Shown: piece after piece, positions 22,396 through 33,068 of the stretch
How the letters are laid out: each line of letters begins with the position of its first letter
Numbering within the stretch: position 1 is the stretch's first letter
NCBI GenBank assembly: GCA_963693365.1
Contig: CAVNZM010000009.1
Location: 10,230,001 to 10,294,000, forward strand
Direction: 5' to 3'
Source: Amoebidium appalachense
Taxonomy: Eukaryota > Ichthyosporea
DNA: 64,000 nt
Program-made: the position numbers and the translations under genes
The notes under the pieces: generated by a model
What the model was told of the DNA's origin: nothing
Databases searched by the model: none
What the model saw: only the letters and a program-made list of their open reading frames with translations

Positions 22396-22606
22396 TGTGA
22401 CGTAGATATACATCGAGTCACCCCAGACACGGAAGCCCCCCAGATCAATAAACATCACGATGTAAATGGGGCTTCCGGGACCTGGCGTCCTCAGTCTTTT
22501 CCTTGTCCAAAACATATTTCTTGTCAACGAAAGCTGTGACCATCCCTCCCCCATCCGACTTTCATCCGTGTTCAAATTCATATTCCCATCACATTTCGAT
22601 GTCGCA
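22396..22606 (+). repeat. TRIM-like LTR 2 (inner)
   Basis: 211 bp. Same ends as LTR 1 but without the 16-bp duplication and with AAAGCTGTG. It acts as both the 3' LTR of unit 1 and the 5' LTR of unit 2. Confidence 0.93.
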
Positions 22607-23464
22607 TGGTAGCAGAAAAGGAAGGTCTCCCTCGGGGGTAACCAGGAAAACACGCTTCCACACGCGCGCTCTGCTAGCATGCTACGATAGCTCATTTTTA
22701 CGGACGGATGGTCACAGCAGTCCACGGATAACTACGGATACACGAGGATGCATTTGCTTACTTATTCGGACGTCGCCCCGCAATGAGGCCATTTTTTTGC
22801 AACAGCCATATCATTTTTCATATTGTAGCACACACAACTCGTTTTTCGCACCAGCCCATTTCTCATGAGCGCATCATCTTTTCCCATTTTCCACACACGA
22901 CCACACAGTGATCGGCAAGTTTTGATCCTGATACTTTGTGCATATAAGCAAAGCACGAGAAACGCCACCCCCGTGTGCTGCTAATCCCGCATAATGGGTG
23001 CCGGCCAGACACTAAGCCCAGCACACGTTTGCCGGAGGGTGTGAGTCTCGGGCTTTGCTTATGCCCACACAATGGTTAAGATCACTACCTGACGATCACT
23101 AGAGTCGTGTGTTTTCCTTCAGTCTGAACAGCCGTCGTTTGCGCAAACTACGTGTATATACCCAATCACGATATATTTCAACATGTACATCCGGAAGATC
23201 TATGTCTGCTTCTCACTCTTGCTCGCCTCTGCTTACATGTTTTGCTTTTGTGTTGTGTACCCACGTGAGGTCATCCTCAGAGGCACTGCAGCCCGCCCAC
23301 GTGTGGTTAGGGGATGGCTTGGAGGTTTGCCTGTCCCTGACATACACTGTGACGCCCCCCCCTACCCCTAGTAGTATGCATCCACATGCTTATATGTTTG
23401 CACCCACGTACTAGCCTTATCCATGTGTGAGGACACACACTATCCTTCTCTTGTGCGCTTAACA

Positions 23465-23675
23465 TGTGACGTAGATATACATCGAGTCACCCCAGACACG
23501 GAAGCCCCCCAGATCAATAAACATCACGATGTAAATGGGGCTTCCGGGACCTGGCGTCCTCAGTCTTTTCCTTGTCCAAAACATATTTCTTGTCAACGAA
23601 AGCTGTGACCATCCCTCCCCCATCCGACTTTCATCCGTGTTCAAATTCATATTCCCATCACATTTCGATGTCGCA
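23465..23675 (+). repeat. TRIM-like LTR 3 (inner)
   Basis: 211 bp, the inner type like LTR 2. It is shared between units 2 and 3. Confidence 0.93.
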
Positions 23676-24529
23676 TGGTAGCAGAAAAGGAAGGTCTCCC
23701 TCGGGGGTAACCAGGTAAACACGCTTCCACACGCGCGCTCTGCTAGCATGCTACGATAGCTCATTTTTACGGACGGATGGTCACAGCAGTCCACGGATAA
23801 CTACGGATACACGAGGATGCATTTGCTTACTATTCGGACGTCGCCCCGCAATGAGGCCTTTTTTGGAACAGCCATATCATTTTTTATATTGTAGCACACA
23901 CAACCCGGTTTTCGCACCAGCCCATTTCTCATGAGCGCATCATCTTTTCCCATTTTCCACACACGACCACACAGTGATCGGCAAGTTTTGGTCCTGATAC
24001 TTTGTGCGTATAAGCAAAGCACGAGAAACGCCACCCCCGTGTGCTGCTAATCCCGCATAATGGGTGCCGGCCAGACACTAAGCCCAGCACACGTTTGCCG
24101 GAGGGTGTGGGTCTCGGACTTTGCTTATGCCCACACGGTGGTTAAGATCACTACCTGACGATCACTAGAGTCGTGTGTTTTCCTTCAGTCTGAACAGCCG
24201 TCATTTGCGCAAACTACGTGTATATACCCAATCACGATATATTTCAACATGTACATCCGGAAGATCTATGTCTGCTTCTCGCTCTTGCTCGCCTCTGCTT
24301 ACATGTTTTGCTTTTATGTTTTGTACCCACGTGAGGTCATCCTCAGAGGCACTGCAGCCCGCCCACGTGTGGTTAGGGGATGGCTTGGAGGTTTGCCTGT
24401 CCCTGACATATACACTGTGACGCCCCCCCCTACCCCTAGTATGCATCCACATGCTTTTATGTTTGCACCCCCGTACTAGCCTTATCCATGTGTGAGGACA
24501 CACACTATCCTTCTCTTGTGCGCTTAACA

Positions 24530-24756
24530 TGTGACGTAGATATACATCGAGTCACCCCAGACACGGAAGCCCCCCAGATCAATAAACATCACGATGTAAA
24601 TGGGGCTTCCGGGACCTGGCGTCCTCAGTCTTTTCCTTGTCCAAAACATATTTCTTGTCAACGAAATCTGTGACCATCCCTCCCCCATCCGACTTTCATC
24701 CGTGTTCAAATTCATCCGTGTTCAAATTCATATTCCCATCACATTTCGATGTCGCA
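24530..24756 (+). repeat. TRIM-like LTR 4 (outer)
   Basis: 227 bp, the outer type identical in its diagnostic features to LTR 1. It is followed by the ACAG duplication and the remainder of the gypsy LTR. Confidence 0.93.
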
Positions 24757-24760
24757 ACAG

Positions 24761-24999
24761 AACCGTGAACCGTATGTGATTGGCTCTCGTAGCCAAAAAG
24801 CACATACCGATGCGCATGTCTGAGCCGCTGTGCGAGCTCCGTTATAAGGGCATGTCGGGGGCTTCAGAGCTCACTGAGTGTGCTCGGCTTACTAGGTGTA
24901 AGTAGGACTAGCACGTAACTAAGCAAAGCGTGGTCTAGTCAACCCCGTTCATTTATAAACATATTGTTTGTCACAGACACACGATCATATTATACAACA
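24761..24999 (+). repeat. gypsy right (3') LTR, second piece
   Basis: Matches the last 239 bp of the left LTR (from AACCGTGAACCG to ACAACA). Together with 20934-21306 it restores the full 612 bp. GCTGG (25000-25004) follows as the gypsy target duplication. Confidence 0.95.
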
Positions 25000-25045
25000 G
25001 CTGGGCCTCCGGCAATGTCCACGCAATAAAAAGTGTGTAAACCCC

Positions 25046-26600
25046 TGCTATTAAAGTGCCAAGGATATCTAAGCATGAAAATCTGAGATTACTGCTCTGT
25101 GGGGACTCATAAGGCGGTGCTCTATAACCCAATCATATTAGCACGTAACCTTCGAAGGAATTATAACCAATCGGATCAGCTCAAACTCGTTTTTTCACAT
25201 TCCACGATAGGCGTCGCGAAAATATATCTTTTTTTTTTTTTCTTTTTGTGGGGGGCGGAGGACTCAGGGGGCGGGGGGGGGGGGGGGGGGGGATGGGGGG
25301 GGGGGAGACTCGGAGGGAGGGGAGGGGGGGGGGGGGAGGGGGGAAGGGAGGGGAAGGGGGGGGGGGGGGGGGAGGGGAGGGGGGGGGGGGGGGGAGGGGG
25401 AGGATGGATGAAACTACATACTGCATGTAAATGCGAAGTTGATAAAGAGCTACATTTCCAGGGAGGTTACACTTCCACAACTGTTGGGGCTTTGAGGTGA
25501 ATTAACATGGCAAAAAAAAAAAAATGGCGGGGTCTTCTGTACACTTCTATTCAATCAAAGTCACTTGAATACAATAGCTCGAGCTCCCCTGGGGGACTCC
25601 AGGGGCAGGGCCGCGGGGTGCCTGGGTGGGGTCCCCGCCTCCCCGGCAGGCAGTACATCCAGGCCTCTGACTAGAGCTTGGATATCTGTCTATATTACAT
25701 ATTCCTACGAAAAAGGTTTGGTTGTTGCCAACTTGTTGGGTGTATCTTCAGCTGCAGGAGTCGACATATTTGTCGGCGAGCTGTGGCTGTGTAGACAGCT
25801 GTCAATAATATCTGCGGTTATAAAGGATATAAGGATTGACGGGGTTTTTTTTTCGCGATGTCATATGAATCAGCACATGTACATACACATGTACATAATT
25901 TGTGTTACATATGCATCCATGAAAGTCGACGTTTTCTCATTATCGATATCTATTCTCCGTGACAAGGACAAAACAAAAACGCTTCTACCTGTTGACTTAC
26001 ATGTGCATGGCCACGGCTAGTGTATTCTTCAAGCGAAAGGAGCACATACGTCCTTACATATGATATCGATACATGAACAAATTGTAAATGTTACATAAAG
26101 ATCGACCTTCTGAGTATTGCGTATGACTGGGAGTCACTTGCCAATAGCTACCTATAACTCATATGCACACATGTAGTTCAGGCATACGGGGCACCCCAAC
26201 GTTAACGTTCATCGTTGAATTCGAATGCCATGCCTTTCAAAATGAACAAGGTTTGGACAGATGACACAGACATTTGGGTAGATATAGGTGTCATCCGCCC
26301 AAGTATTCGCAGCACAGTGTTGGGGAAAAAAATACCCAACATCATTTGGCACACATCGGCCGGCTGCTATAAACGTTGCTACATGTGACGATCAACTCTC
26401 TCTGCAACTCTTTGCACCGTACTACAGTTACCAGGACAGAGAGAGATTCATACTATCATCAAATACGAAGGACCACCACTGCGAGCGCTCACATCCGCAC
26501 CGTGCAGTATCACACTCTTGCTACCCAGGATAACTACACGTATTGCACACACCATGCTTCAATATGGCCGTTGCATGTCTCGGGCACTGCAGAGCACCAT
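25046..26600. repeat. Segmental duplication X, copy A, right part
   Basis: Matches 62435-64000, where the window ends; the true right boundary of the duplication lies beyond the window for copy B. It contains a long G-rich low-complexity block (about 25250-25405) after a T-tract. The frame at 25565-26020 (MNTIARAPLGDSRGRAAG…) is open in both copies but diverges in frame at a T homopolymer, and I do not regard it as an established gene. Copy B has an extra 40 bp or so near 62860 that includes GAATAAATCCAGTCAAAAG. Confidence 0.9.
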
Positions 26601-26974
26601 GGCTTCCAGAGTGCAAGCAGGTATGTTTCAATCCTTCCCCATATGCATGTTGCACCCACACCCCCACCTTAGTTACCTTAATTGGCTGTGATCACCCAAG
26701 GGCCGTGCATATATGGCCACCCACACCACCACTCTATGGGCAAGAATTGTATGAGCGACTCATGATAACCAGTATATATATTAGATACTACAATACTACT
26801 ATTGAGGGAAGTGAAGTGATACGTATCGATACTTAGAGCGTTATTGGCTAAGTAAGGTTGGTACTGAATTCATCGATGCAAGCATGGGCTTACTCTGGCA
26901 AATACTGAAAAAAAAGAAGAAGAAAAAAAGGAAAGATGTTTTGCACATCAGGGCCTCCCCCCCCCCCCCCCACC

Positions 26975-27005
<31 letters not shown>

Positions 27006-27067
27006 ACTAGAACAACAGTCGAATCTGTTTAAAATGAATCCCCCCCCCCCCCCCCCCCCCCCCCCCC
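26601..27067. other. Non-coding interval with C/A homopolymers
   Basis: No gene is supported. It holds two homopolymer blocks: C followed by A (about 26957-27000) and a C-tract of about 28 bases (27040-27067). An AAAATGAATCC just before the second C-tract could be the start of the gene at 27068, but the frame does not match without a length change in the C-tract. Confidence 0.5.
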
Positions 27068-27904
27068 ACGGACCTCCTCGAGCTTTCTTCCTAACACCGG
27101 TGCAAAATCACCCCTGCTCTTGCGTTTATTCTCCCTATCCACCACACACGGCCACTCTACATCACCCCCCCCACCCCCCATCTCTAAATTAAACCCTCAG
27201 GGACATCACTACACTAAATTAAAACAAACACCTTGGTCTCCCCATTTATTAACCTCATTTAATACCTTCCATATATAGGCATTTTCAGCACCCTCCAACG
27301 TGCAACCCTTGCCAGCCTCGCCACCCACCAGCATCCCCCCTCCGAACAGATTTCCATCCAAAACCATCTTCACCCCCTCCTTTCCACTGACACACCCATC
27401 CAAGCTGAACCCTCCATCACCGCACACGTGTGGAAGCACAATCCCCTTATCGCAAACGGTTGTTTGGTGAGCACCCCCGCATTCGCCAACACAAACGGTC
27501 AGAGCACAGTGTACAGCACACCATTCAAGATTGAACGCAGAGAGTTTCAACTGCGTGTGACTGCGACTCCGTGTGTGTGGCAACAGATGGGAGGGGATCC
27601 CGTTACCTCCGTCACATCTCTAGATGTGGAGATTGTTGCTCCTTACTCTACACACAGAGGGAGGGAGTTTGAGTGTGACTGGTTGGAGATTGGAAGGGAA
27701 GTGGGTGTGTTGCTTATCGAGGAAGGGAGGGAGAGAGATGTGGGCAAGTGGGTGCATATGGTGTATGAGAGAACAGGTACACACACTGTCGATAATTGGT
27801 GGGGAGGGGAGGCGCAGTCACTGAAGTTTTGGGTTTATGCGCGAGACCTGGGCCGCGAAGTAAAATACAACAAGTTGTTTGGTGTGGTCCCTAAAACCAA
27901 CTGA
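27068..27904 (+). CDS. Unrecognised protein, frame open if TAA is sense
   Basis: I do not recognise the family. Under the standard code only 27263-27904 is open, with no upstream ATG. That part looks coding (HVWKHNPLIANGCLVSTPAF; WVHMVYERTGTHTVDNWWGG; ends GVVPKTN-TGA). The same frame upstream to the C-tract at 27067 also reads like protein (ELSSQHRCKITPALAFILPI; TNTLVSPFINLIQYLPYIG) and is broken only by TAA, at 27092, 27185, 27215 and 27260; no TGA occurs until the end. The first exon or the start is not resolved; an ATG at 27034 needs a frame change across the C-tract. All four TAA lie in the first 65 codons, so the alternative is that this part is non-coding. Confidence 0.55.
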
Positions 27905-29153
27905 AACATGAGCATACCACTTAGCTCGCATAGCTTCTGATAACACGATTTAATATGTACATACTGTATTGTGAAGATAAACCGTTATTTTCTGAAAGGA
28001 TTGTCGGCGTGCACATGATTTCCGTAGAGGATTTCTGGCAAAATGCACGTGTAGGCAGGATATGCCATGTTGCAGTTGGAACTGGGCTGGCACCGGTCAC
28101 ATATAAAACCCAAACTACAAGTAATTGCATTAAAACTTAAGAGATTTCTGTCATACGTATGGACAATGTAGCACCCCTTGCTCCTCCTTGTTATTAACCC
28201 CAACCTGATCTCCCTCCCCCCCCCCCCCCCTCCCCACGCGCACACAGACACGCCTTTTCAAAAGCACGTTCTTCTGTGTGAGTCGTTATAACTCAATTAC
28301 AGTTTCTCAGAACACCTTGTCTATCCAACCCTCCCCCCCCCCCCCCTCCCCCCACCACCACCAAAAAAAAATAAAAAAATAAAAACATAAAAAACCCTAA
28401 GGATTGTCTCCCGGGCTCATCGTGTAGTAGCGTCCCAAATAGATTTAAGGATATAGGGAATTAAAATCATTTAGCGCTTCCTTCCCCTAACCTATTCGAA
28501 TCCCCTATAACTCCCCCCCCCTCTCTCTTCCCCCCTCCCTCCCTCTCCCCCGCTCTCTCTCTCTCTCTCCCTTTCTCCCTCCCCTCCCCCTCCCTCTCTC
28601 GCTCTCAGTCTCTCCCTCCCTCCCCACCCCCCTGTCCCTCTCTTCCTCCCTCCCTCTCTCTCCCTCTCCCTCCCTCCCTCCCTCTCTCCCTCCCTCTCCC
28701 TCTCTCTCCCTCTCTCTCTCTTTTCTCTCCCTCTCTCTCTCTCCCTCTGTCGCTCTCTCTCCCCCCCCCCTCCCCCCCCCTCTCTCTCCCCCTTAATCTC
28801 TTAATCCCACTCTGAATCTCTTTCTCCTTTCTCTCCCCTCAACACGAAACTCTTCCTCTCTCCCGGGCGTCCCCCCCCTCCCCCCCCCCCCCACCCCTTT
28901 CTCTCCCTCGAGCTTCCTCCCCTTAACCCCGCCAACCCCCCCCCCCCCTCCCCCCCCCCTCCCCCCCCCCCCCCTCCCCCCCCCCCCCTTCTCCCCTCCC
29001 CCAGCTCTCCTTCTCAAGTTCTCTCATCCCCCCTCCGAGGCTCTGTCTCCTTCTCCCCTCTCCCCCCGGCTAAAATGGCCAAAGTTCTGGTGTTGAGAGC
29101 CTGTTGAACAACCCCGAAACCAGTGCTCGGATTGCGAGATTGCCATATTTGGG
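27905..29153. other. Intergenic interval with a long pyrimidine tract
   Basis: No gene is supported. Bases 28495-29070 are a strongly strand-asymmetric CT/C tract (about 570 bp, nearly pure pyrimidine on the + strand), and shorter C-tracts lie at 28218-28233 and 28330-28348. Such tracts can form triplex or H-DNA and are hard to assemble. Confidence 0.7.
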
Positions 29154-29160
29154 TATAAAT
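29154..29160 (+). promoter_or_regulatory. Possible TATA box upstream of the SET-like gene
   Basis: TATAAAT at 29154-29160, about 250-300 bp before the candidate start codons at 29409 and 29455. Motif match only. Confidence 0.3.
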
Positions 29161-29454
29161 GTCGGTTGTTGTTGCCTTTTATAGTAACAATGCACCCAAA
29201 CAAATATGGAATAAAGCTTTCATGATAAGCACTTCGCTAATTAGCAAGCAACACACAACTTACTGTCACCGTCTTTGGACACTTCGCAACTGCGTCGTTC
29301 AAATTCCCTCCCACTTTAGGTGCTTCCGTGGAAACTTCCAACACTTTTTTTTTCTTTTTCTGTCTATTGTTTTTCTTCCTAACCCACGCCTCTCCACCAA
29401 ACGACAACATGGTTAAAACCAATAACAAACGCCTGAAAACAGACAGCGAAGGTG

Positions 29455-30372
29455 ATGGCCTTCCGGAGGGTGCAATACAGTCTCAGTGATTACGACACCA
29501 AGAAGACGTTTTACTTTGTCAAGTATAGAGATGAGCACACACATGCACTTCTTCAAGCGTGGTTTACAGAGGAGGAAAAGGAGTTAATTACTAGGGAGGA
29601 AGCACCCGTTCCCTACGGTGTGTCTACTGATGAGCGCACTTGTAGGTGTCAGTGTTGGGGGTATGTGCACAATCAAATCTCACAGGCATGCAAAAGGGGG
29701 ATGTGTTACTTTGTCGATTTGGATAACATGGAAACTGTCGATGGATTGGTAGTTGCCTTGGGTGTGAGCTCTGCAAGTAGCAGCGGGATTCGGGATGTGA
29801 TTTCAAGAAAGGTGAAAGAAGGCAAAAGGAGGGAAATTGCAAACGAATACGAAAAATCAAGAAAGGAAGGGACGGCAGGAGAGGCGAAAGGGTCTTCGGA
29901 TTTCTTCGTATACCGTTCGATGATAAATCAGCGGCATGTTTTTCTGGCAGGAGAGAAAAAAGACAAGACATCATCTTGTTATGTGGCGTGGTTGGGACCT
30001 GCTCAGAACGGAAGGATGTACTTTGAAAAGGAGGGAATGCAACTTGCTTTGGGAGTTTTTGCAGTGCGAGACATCCCAGAAAACGTTCCTTTGTTTGATT
30101 ACAAGGGGGTTACCCGCCCGCAAAATGCTCTTGCAATTAACATCTATGTTGTAGCAAACACCATCGTTCGTGTGCCCGAAGACATGCCGTTTCGTTACGT
30201 TGTCGATGCATCCGAGCCTCAATTCTCATCTATTGGAAGGTATGTACAATCGGCCAATGAGCCATGGAAAGCAAATGTGGAGGCGTACACCATGCCATTT
30301 TGCCAGCGCATATTTTACTACACGACAAGAGCAGTTAAGGCAGGCAAAGAGCTGAAGAGTTTATTGCAGTAG
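29455..30372 (+). CDS. SET-domain-like protein, divergent
   Basis: About 305 codons from ATG 29455. The C-terminal third follows the SET fold order: GVFAVRDIPENVPLFDYKG (N-terminal SET strands), FRYVVDASEPQFSSIGRYVQ with SANEPWKANVE in place of the catalytic NH..EPN block, then RIFYYTTRAVKAGKEL matching the F.A.R.I..GEEL end of SET domains. SET enzymes methylate lysines using S-adenosylmethionine. The NHS/C motif is degenerate here, so activity is uncertain. The N-terminal 190 residues are not recognised (a charged helix lies at VKEGKRREIANEYEKSRKEG). An in-frame TAG at 30370-30372 overlaps a possible donor (GCA|GTAGTGTG), so a further exon is possible. A second ATG at 29409 in another frame begins MVKTNNKRLKTDSEG and would join only with a one-base change. 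Confidence 0.55.
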   Translation: MAFRRVQYSLSDYDTKKTFYFVKYRDEHTHALLQAWFTEEEKELITREEAPVPYGVSTDERTCRCQCWGYVHNQISQACKRGMCYFVDLDNMETVDGLVVALGVSSASSSGIRDVISRKVKEGKRREIANEYEKSRKEGTAGEAKGSSDFFVYRSMINQRHVFLAGEKKDKTSSCYVAWLGPAQNGRMYFEKEGMQLALGVFAVRDIPENVPLFDYKGVTRPQNALAINIYVVANTIVRVPEDMPFRYVVDASEPQFSSIGRYVQSANEPWKANVEAYTMPFCQRIFYYTTRAVKAGKELKSLLQ

Positions 30373-31173
30373 TGTGTGTGTGTGTGTGTTGGGGGGAGGG
30401 GGGGGGGGGGGAGGGGGGGGGCTTGCAGCTCCAGACAATCACATGGAAACGCACGTACCACCTTCAGATATACGTACTCGTACATACATATTGGTAAGAA
30501 AATTAATACAGATAATCCTAGGCAAGGGGATAGGGGGAGGGATGGGGCGGTGGTGGTGGTGGTGGTTGGGGGGGGGGGGGGGGGAGGGAGGGTAAATATG
30601 CACACATCCCCATGATCAAATAAAGCTACCTCGGGGCCTCTGGCCCTGGTTAACTAGCAGTATCTATCTCCACCCCCCCCCCCCCCCTCCTCCCGATACC
30701 CCCTCCCCTCACTTCAGCCGTGCACAAGGCACCCCGCCCACTGAAATGGCATAACTATAACGTACCACGTGCACATGTACACTCACCCCACCACCACGCG
30801 TCTACACACCCTCACACACACTCACACCACGGGGGGGGGGGGGGTAGAGGTGCGGACAATTAGGGGTGGTGATCATGAGCGCCAAGAAGTTGAAATGCCA
30901 CAAATTTATATGAGACACGAAAAACGAAATTATATTCCTGCTTTTTCAAAAAAAAATAATAAAAACAGATACTTCAAACTTTTTGGATTCAGTTTATTCG
31001 TGCGGTGCGCACAGGCAGATGCTTTACGTATATATAGTATCGTTAGAGGGGTTCCTGTATACTGTATACCTCCACAAAATAACGGTGTTGGGATTACACC
31101 CGAGTGGGCCGGGTTTTGAGAGAGAAAGGCAGAGGGGGGCCGGGGGGAGGGGGTGGGATATGGGGTGGGGTGT

Positions 31174-31228
<55 letters not shown>

Positions 31229-31955
31229 TTTTTTTTCTTCTTTCCCCCCCTCTCATACACAGATGTATGCATGCATGTGCAATGGAAAATATGACGGTTC
31301 ACGTTATTCTTTATACCCAACACGATTGCTCCGTGGGCTGTTAGCAAGGCCTCCTATATACCAGCATTATTCCCATTATATATAGCTGCCACGCTGTTTT
31401 GGAGCCTATTTATGATTAAAAGCGTTTATTAATTATTATTATTATTATTAAATAATAGTACATGAAAGTGCATTAACATTAGAATGAAAGTTTATAATAC
31501 AACATCAAATACCACATCCGCGGTCTCAGACCAGTTGAGGGGACTTTCGAAGCCCTCCCAGCAACGCAATAATTGTTTGATATATACTCGTAACTCGTAC
31601 CCTATTTTCCCAACTCATATCACACAAAAATTTATAACATAACTAAGAAAGTAGGAATATAGCACATTGATTATAAACGTTTTAATGTTACATAGAAATT
31701 AGTAACAACGATAAAGACACGTGCAACACACGTGCAATACCCATCTGGCCTAAACTTCGGGGACATAAAACGGCAAAACCATATCCATCCGAATATCCGT
31801 CGTCACAAAGTTAAACCAACATGTGGCTCACGAACCAATGGAAATCAGCGGTTATTTGCTTCGCAGGCCAAATATCCAATCACCAAGCTTGTTTGGCTGG
31901 TTGTTTACCATCAGCCAACCAAAACCGTTCTGTCCCTTTTCAAGCACCGTGGGCG

Positions 31956-32086
<131 letters not shown>

Positions 32087-32522
32087 GGGGAGGGGAGAGG
32101 GGGAGAGGTTGGGGGGGAGGGGGAATAGTAGTTTAGTACACAGTACAGGGGTCACTCACTATTAAGATAACAGGTAAATACGGTTTAGAGTCTAAAACCG
32201 TAAGGTTTCTCGGCCGTAGGGTTCATTATCTTATCCCCCCCCCCCCCCCCCCCCCCCCCCGGCCCACCCGCTTGCCCCGCCCGGCTGCCCCAGTCATGTG
32301 GGTCCTTCTTCTGGGCTGCGGGGGTTTTTTTTTTTTTTTTTTTTTTTTCCCCTGGGGGGGGGGGGGGGGGGGGGGGGGACACGCACACAGTGCACCGTGA
32401 CACGGATACACGGAGACACCCACACACCCACATTGTGATACACACGTGCACACACACACACCCCAAGTGTAGACGAGCACACAATCCAAATGAAAAAAGA
32501 CAAATGAACACATTCTCGCACA

Positions 32523-32554
<32 letters not shown>

Positions 32555-32690
32555 CAAAAAAAAAAAAAAAAAAAAAAAAAAAGCCTACCCGCCCATAAAA
32601 AGGACCCACAGGACAGGGTGGGGGGGGGGAGGTTGGGAGAAGACGCACACAAACACGTGCAACGTCACACCGACACACAATTTCATTGTG

Positions 32691-32822
<132 letters not shown>

Positions 32823-33068
32823 AACCCCTACCTCGAACAGACATCACAGTATTCCCACCAGTGGTTTGTCATTTGTTGATGATTGGCTACGGGGCAAAGT
32901 TTGTAAGCAATCACGCATGTACATTTTAGCATCATGTTTCACATGCCCCCCCCCCCCCCCCCCCCCCCCCCCGCCCGCCACCACCACCCTCATTGTTTTG
33001 CTCTGCGTAAGATAGATTTAGAAAGCAGAAGATGGAAATATTTGGGGGGGGGGGGGGGGGGGGGGCAT

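Larger units (their letters stand above)
22117..24479 (+). other. Small conserved ORF in each TRIM-like internal domain
   Basis: An ATG-started frame, MYIRKIYVCFSLLLASAYMF, occurs in all three internal domains (22117-22305, 23183-23371 and 24249-24479; 62, 62 and 76 codons). It predicts a hydrophobic N-terminal segment. The units are nearly identical copies, so conservation alone does not prove that it is coding. No function is assigned. Confidence 0.25.
21307..24756 (+). mobile_element. Tandem TRIM-like LTR retrotransposon array (four LTRs, three internal domains)
   Basis: LTRs beginning TGTGACGTAGATAT and ending GATGTCGCA lie at 21307-21533, 22396-22606, 23465-23675 and 24530-24756. The internal domains are 21534-22395, 22607-23464 and 23676-24529 (862, 858 and 854 bp). 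The array is bounded by the 4-bp duplication ACAG. Each internal domain starts TGGTAGCAGA, which equals the complement of the initiator tRNA-Met 3' end, so this is a true LTR element read on the + strand. It has no recognisable gag or pol, hence non-autonomous. The two outer LTRs (227 bp) share a 16-bp internal duplication and AAATCTGTG; the two inner LTRs (211 bp) lack the duplication and read AAAGCTGTG. Confidence 0.93.
13818..24999 (+). mobile_element. Ty3/gypsy chromovirus, with a TRIM-like array inside its right LTR
   Basis: LTRs begin TGTGGTATATTATA and end TATACAACA. The left LTR is 13818-14429 (612 bp). The right LTR is 20934-21306 plus 24761-24999 (also 612 bp in total). The target duplication GCTGG is at 13813-13817 and 25000-25004. 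The gene order Gag, zinc knuckle, protease, RT, RNase H, integrase, chromodomain is that of chromoviruses. The two LTRs appear to differ by one substitution (CAGACACCCGATC versus CAGACACACGATC), so the insertion is young, yet the coding frame contains in-frame TAG, TAA and TAG codons and some frame changes. Confidence 0.95.
4334..25045 (+). mobile_element. 5'-truncated non-LTR retrotransposon holding nested copia and gypsy elements
   Basis: Copy B of duplication X reads straight through (…TTCACGTGCA-TGCA-TGCTATTAAAG…, 62421-62441). Copy A has 20.7 kb between TTCACGTGCA (ends 4333) and TGCTATTAAAG (starts 25046). The inserted DNA opens in the middle of an open reading frame at 4334, the usual outcome of 5' truncation during target-primed reverse transcription. 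Removing the copia and gypsy elements with one copy of each target duplication leaves an element of about 2.4 kb: RT ORF, C-terminal region and a short 3' UTR ending GTGTAAACCCC with AATAAA just upstream (about 25026). No long poly(A) tail is seen. Four bases (TGCA) present at the empty site are missing, or are a slipped repeat. Confidence 0.88.

Noticed and set aside
21307-24756. Simple tandem satellite of 1.07-kb units
   Set aside because: Each unit has LTR ends TG…CA, a primer site TGGTAGCAGA, and the array has a target duplication, so it is an LTR element array.
13818-24999. Env gene suggesting an infectious retrovirus
   Set aside because: The membrane-like frame is before and overlaps Gag, not after Pol, and has no envelope motif that I can recognise; the element is a chromovirus.
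25565-26020. Possible gene MNTIARAPLGDSRG… in duplication X
   Set aside because: The two copies differ in frame at a T homopolymer and in their ends, and no domain or splice structure is visible; kept as non-coding.
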